From: Acanthochlamys bracteata
Lineage: Eukaryota > Streptophyta > Magnoliopsida > Pandanales > Velloziaceae
Direction of reading: 5' to 3'
Length of the DNA: 64,000 nt
Assembly (NCBI GenBank): GCA_019914995.1
Contig: CM034135.1
Coordinates: 4,032,501 to 4,096,500, forward strand
Positions 61,401 to 64,000 of the stretch are shown here, piece by piece. Position 1 is the stretch's first letter, and each line of letters begins with the position of its first letter. The translations under genes and the position numbers were made by a program. The notes below the pieces were generated by a model that saw nothing but the letters and a program-made list of their open reading frames with translations, made no database searches and was not told the DNA's origin.

Positions 61401-63396
61401 ATGTGCTGTTGATTGCAACAATGTTGACAAGAAGTTTCGGCAATTAGTTGATCTCACTGAGGATGAGGCTCTTTTCCATATGAAGCAGAGTGCATTTCTT
61501 TTCCATCTTGGAGTTCAGACCATACCCAAAAGTCTTCACTGTTTGTCAATGAGATCAACGGTGGAATACTTCAGATCAGTTTCAATGGATGCAGATGAAT
61601 CTTATGCCGACAAAGTAGAGAACCCGAACCTTAAGCACTACGTAATCTTCTCAAGAAACATTATTGCAGCTTCTGTTTCTATCAACTCTACTGTGGCAAA
61701 CTGTAAGGTAGTTTACTTTATGTTAATTCAGAAAAAATTTCTCAATTTTGTATGTCTAGGAAGCATATTGTTTACTAAGTTGTCCTATGTAATTTTACAG
61801 GGAACTGAAAATATGGTTTTCCATTTGCTGACTGACACAGAGAATTACTATTCCATGAAATTTTGGTTTGCTCGAAACTCCTACAAGGATGTACCTGTTC
61901 ATGTTAAGAACATTGAAGACCTTAATTTGAAGCTATCAGTCTTTCCAGCGTTATCATGGTCAGAGGAGTTCCGTGTCTCCTTTCATACGGTCGATCAAAC
62001 ATCTGCCTTGAGTTTGAGAACTGAATATATATCTGTGTTTGGACATTCCCACTTTCTTCTTCCTTACATTTTTAAGAACCTGAAGAAGGTGGTTGTTTTG
62101 GATGATGATGTTCTTGTCCAAAGGGATTTGTCATCAATATGGGAAATCGACTTGGAAGGGAAAGTTAATGGAGCTGTTGAATTCTGTGGGGTAAAACTGG
62201 GTCAGCTGAGATCGTACATAGGAAGCAGCGGCTACAGTGAGAGCTCTTGTGCATGGATGTCTGGGCTAAATATAATTGACCTGGAGATGTGGAGAGAGCA
62301 TGACATCACTGGTATCTACAAGAATATACTACAAAAGGTTAGCAGTTGGCTCGCAAAGTTATCTTTTGATTGTTAGTCTTATACAGCACAATTGTATTGC
62401 TGCCCGACCACTTACGCTACTTAAATGCTTTGTGTATTATCACCATTTACTTCTTAGCTCTGAGCTTTAATTTTAGCTTCTGTTTTGTTTTGATCTTTAA
62501 GTATTTTGATGTTATTCCGCTGGTTTAGGCTGTTTTGTATTTTATATATCCAGATTTAGTTATTTTTGTTCGTGGCCAGTGTCCAAGTTCAACTTAAAAG
62601 TGTCCATTTACTTGCTTTTGGGACAAAATCAGTGCATAAACTTTTGAAGTTAATGTGAGGTTATCATTATTGGGAAAATAGATGGAGCCCTTAAAGAAAT
62701 AGGAGATGTTTTTGGTTCATGTTGTTTGTTAAAACAGACCAACTGAACCTATTCCACGGATGTCCTAGACAGGGATCTATCTGGTAATTTGCTTTATTTG
62801 CAACATTTTCCCATTAATTAATTTAGCATGGTATTGAACAACCTCTCCTAGTTGGTGGGGTGAAGACCCATATGTTGGGATTAGTTCACCTTGCTCTATA
62901 ATGAATGAAAAACCCTTCCTGAAGGGTATGCATACTGTGAAATCTTATTCTTGCTTTCTGCATGTAGTTCTGTATTTTGTTTGATTAAGAGAAATACAGT
63001 AATTGCTTGCATTAATTCCATTTAAGTAGATGCAATTGTAAACTGAGCTTTTTACTTCTGATGCAACAGTTACCTGGAAGAGACAAAACTTCATGGAGGT
63101 TGTTAGCACTTCCAGCCAGCTTACTTGCATTTCAAGACCTTGTTCATGCATTGAATCATGACTGGGTTGTTTCTGGACTTGGTCATGATTATAAGATTAG
63201 TCAGAACGAAATTGCGGATGCTAGGGCATTGCATTACAATGGTAATATGAAACCTTGGCTAGAACTCGGAATACCAAAGTACAAAAAGTACTGGAAGAAT
63301 TTGCTCACTCAAGAAGATCGCTTCTTGAGTGAGTGCAATGTAATCCTTAAAAGAGAGGATAGTGTGAGACATTGGACTTTTAAGGTAGAAGTTTAA
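58402..63396 (+). CDS. GAUT7: GAUT7-like Golgi glycosyltransferase (pectin synthesis)
   Basis: The gene has ten exons: 58402-58555, 58740-58768, 58878-58925, 59030-59083, 60351-60501, 60589-60644, 60972-61267, 61350-61707, 61801-62337 and 63070-63396. All have GT..AG borders in one frame, giving 669 aa (Arabidopsis GAUT7 is slightly shorter). It is a type II Golgi membrane protein: short basic N-terminus, TM at about residues 20-42, a long polar Ser/Lys-rich stem (exons 2-7), then a GT8 domain from about residue 310. Visible motifs are CNNVDKKFRQ, VVLDDDVLVQRDL (DDD at 483-485, metal and UDP-sugar binding) and HYNGNMKPW (616-624). In Arabidopsis, GAUT7 anchors GAUT1 in the homogalacturonan synthase complex and may have little activity itself; that role is inferred here from the family. 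The start is the first ATG after the leader. No defects were seen. Confidence 0.92.
59410..59903 (+). repeat. Tandem duplication of about 248 bp in GAUT7 intron 4
   Basis: Copy 1 is about 59410-59657 and copy 2 about 59658-59903. Both begin TTCTGTTGGAT, contain AAGGAAGGTTTTAAGG and GTGAACAGTAATTG, and end ATCTTCAAAAAT. Roughly a tenth of positions differ, so the duplication is not recent. It is non-coding and lies within intron 4 (59084-60350). Confidence 0.8.
61708..61800 (+). other. In-frame, stop-free 93-nt intron of the GAUT7-like gene
   Basis: The borders are GTAGTT..TTACAG between exons 8 and 9. The length is a multiple of three and no stop occurs in the reading frame, so retaining it would add 31 mostly hydrophobic residues inside the GT8 domain, just before GTENMVFH. 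Comparison with GAUT family proteins, where this insert is absent, supports its removal in the main transcript. Confidence 0.8.
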
Positions 63397-64000
63397 TTGA
63401 GATAGAGATCAGAAGCTACTGGCTGCAGGTTTTTTGATACATTCACATTACATTGAAGCACAGAATCGCAATTCAGATGAATCCAATATTGAGGGTGGAT
63501 GTTTCTAAATGTAAGAAAATCGGAAACTCTGTGAGATGATTGGATGCAAACAGATGCTACCGGCTTGTTTGCTGGGTGCAGCTGGAATCTTCAATCATGA
63601 TATGGTATTACATGCAATCGTAAAGGTGTGCAACTAATGAAGTAGGCGCTACTGGTGTTGCAGATAAGTTTGGATGATCATTTTGGGAGCAGTATTTCAT
63701 TTTGATTTGTTAGATACCCTATATTAGTTGATGCAAGTCATGGGCAACCGGCAGATAAGTGTATTTTCATTATTTTTTTTTGAAACCCTTGTTGTTTAAT
63801 TTTCTTCCACAATAAGGGTATCAATTAATTCTCCATTGTTGATTCGTTGCTGTTAATAGATAGACATGAATGAAGTTTACCCGTACGAATTAGTGATCAT
63901 CAACGTACCACCACTTGTGTACTCTAGAAACATTGATGGCATATTCAGTTATATGTTCTCATTTGCTTTATTTGTAACTACTGACGTATTCGGTTTTGCT
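63397..64000. other. 3' flank of the GAUT7-like gene
   Basis: This is probably the 3' UTR followed by intergenic DNA. A T-rich tract at 63770-63782 and AATAAGGG at 63812 may take part in 3' end formation, but no canonical signal is clear. No further gene is seen before the window ends. Confidence 0.45.

Overview
The window looks like euchromatic nuclear DNA of a eudicot plant. It is strongly AT-rich, its genes have many introns with GT..AG borders, and the space between genes is packed with plant-type transposons. The host genes belong to families typical of land plants (a mitochondrial calcium uniporter, a PPR protein, a GAUT7-type glycosyltransferase). I cannot name the species from sequence alone.

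Layout. 1-5.2 kb: no host gene; a degraded CACTA-like element with arrays of TCGGTAA/TTACCGA motifs and nested small inverted-repeat elements. 5.2-11.3 kb: an old PIF/Harbinger DNA transposon on the minus strand, with a broken DDE transposase and a broken Myb/SANT partner, holding a strange C-rich minisatellite; TAA duplications at both ends are suggested. 12.3-15.8 kb: a MITE directly upstream of a complete two-exon MCU gene (290 aa). 15.8-19.8 kb: AT-rich MITE debris. 19.9-24.6 kb: an eight-exon PPR gene (320 aa) with a foldback element in intron 3. 25.3-30 kb: a well-preserved hAT MITE with an 8-bp duplication, further MITEs, and a small unassigned coding-like patch. 30.4-35.1 kb: a heavily broken Ty1/copia fossil. 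36.2-38.0 kb: a relic hAT transposase. 38.4-57.6 kb: a 19.2-kb Ty3/gypsy Athila-type fossil built as LTR-internal-LTR-internal-LTR. 58.3-63.4 kb: a complete ten-exon GAUT7-like gene (669 aa) with a TATA box. 63.4-64 kb: its 3' flank.

The three host genes are independent nuclear genes: a mitochondrial inner-membrane calcium channel, an organelle RNA-binding-type PPR protein and a Golgi pectin-synthesis protein. They do not form a cluster. The most informative structure is the three-LTR Athila array. A single TAGAC duplication brackets the whole array, and the middle LTR is a mosaic of the two outer LTRs. This is what an unequal crossover between the LTRs of one inserted element should leave. 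No wholly new biological system was evident. The other items worth a second look are the foldback in the PPR intron, the C-rich minisatellite, a CTG/CAG-specific disagreement between near-identical repeats, and an in-frame, stop-free intron in the GAUT7-like gene.
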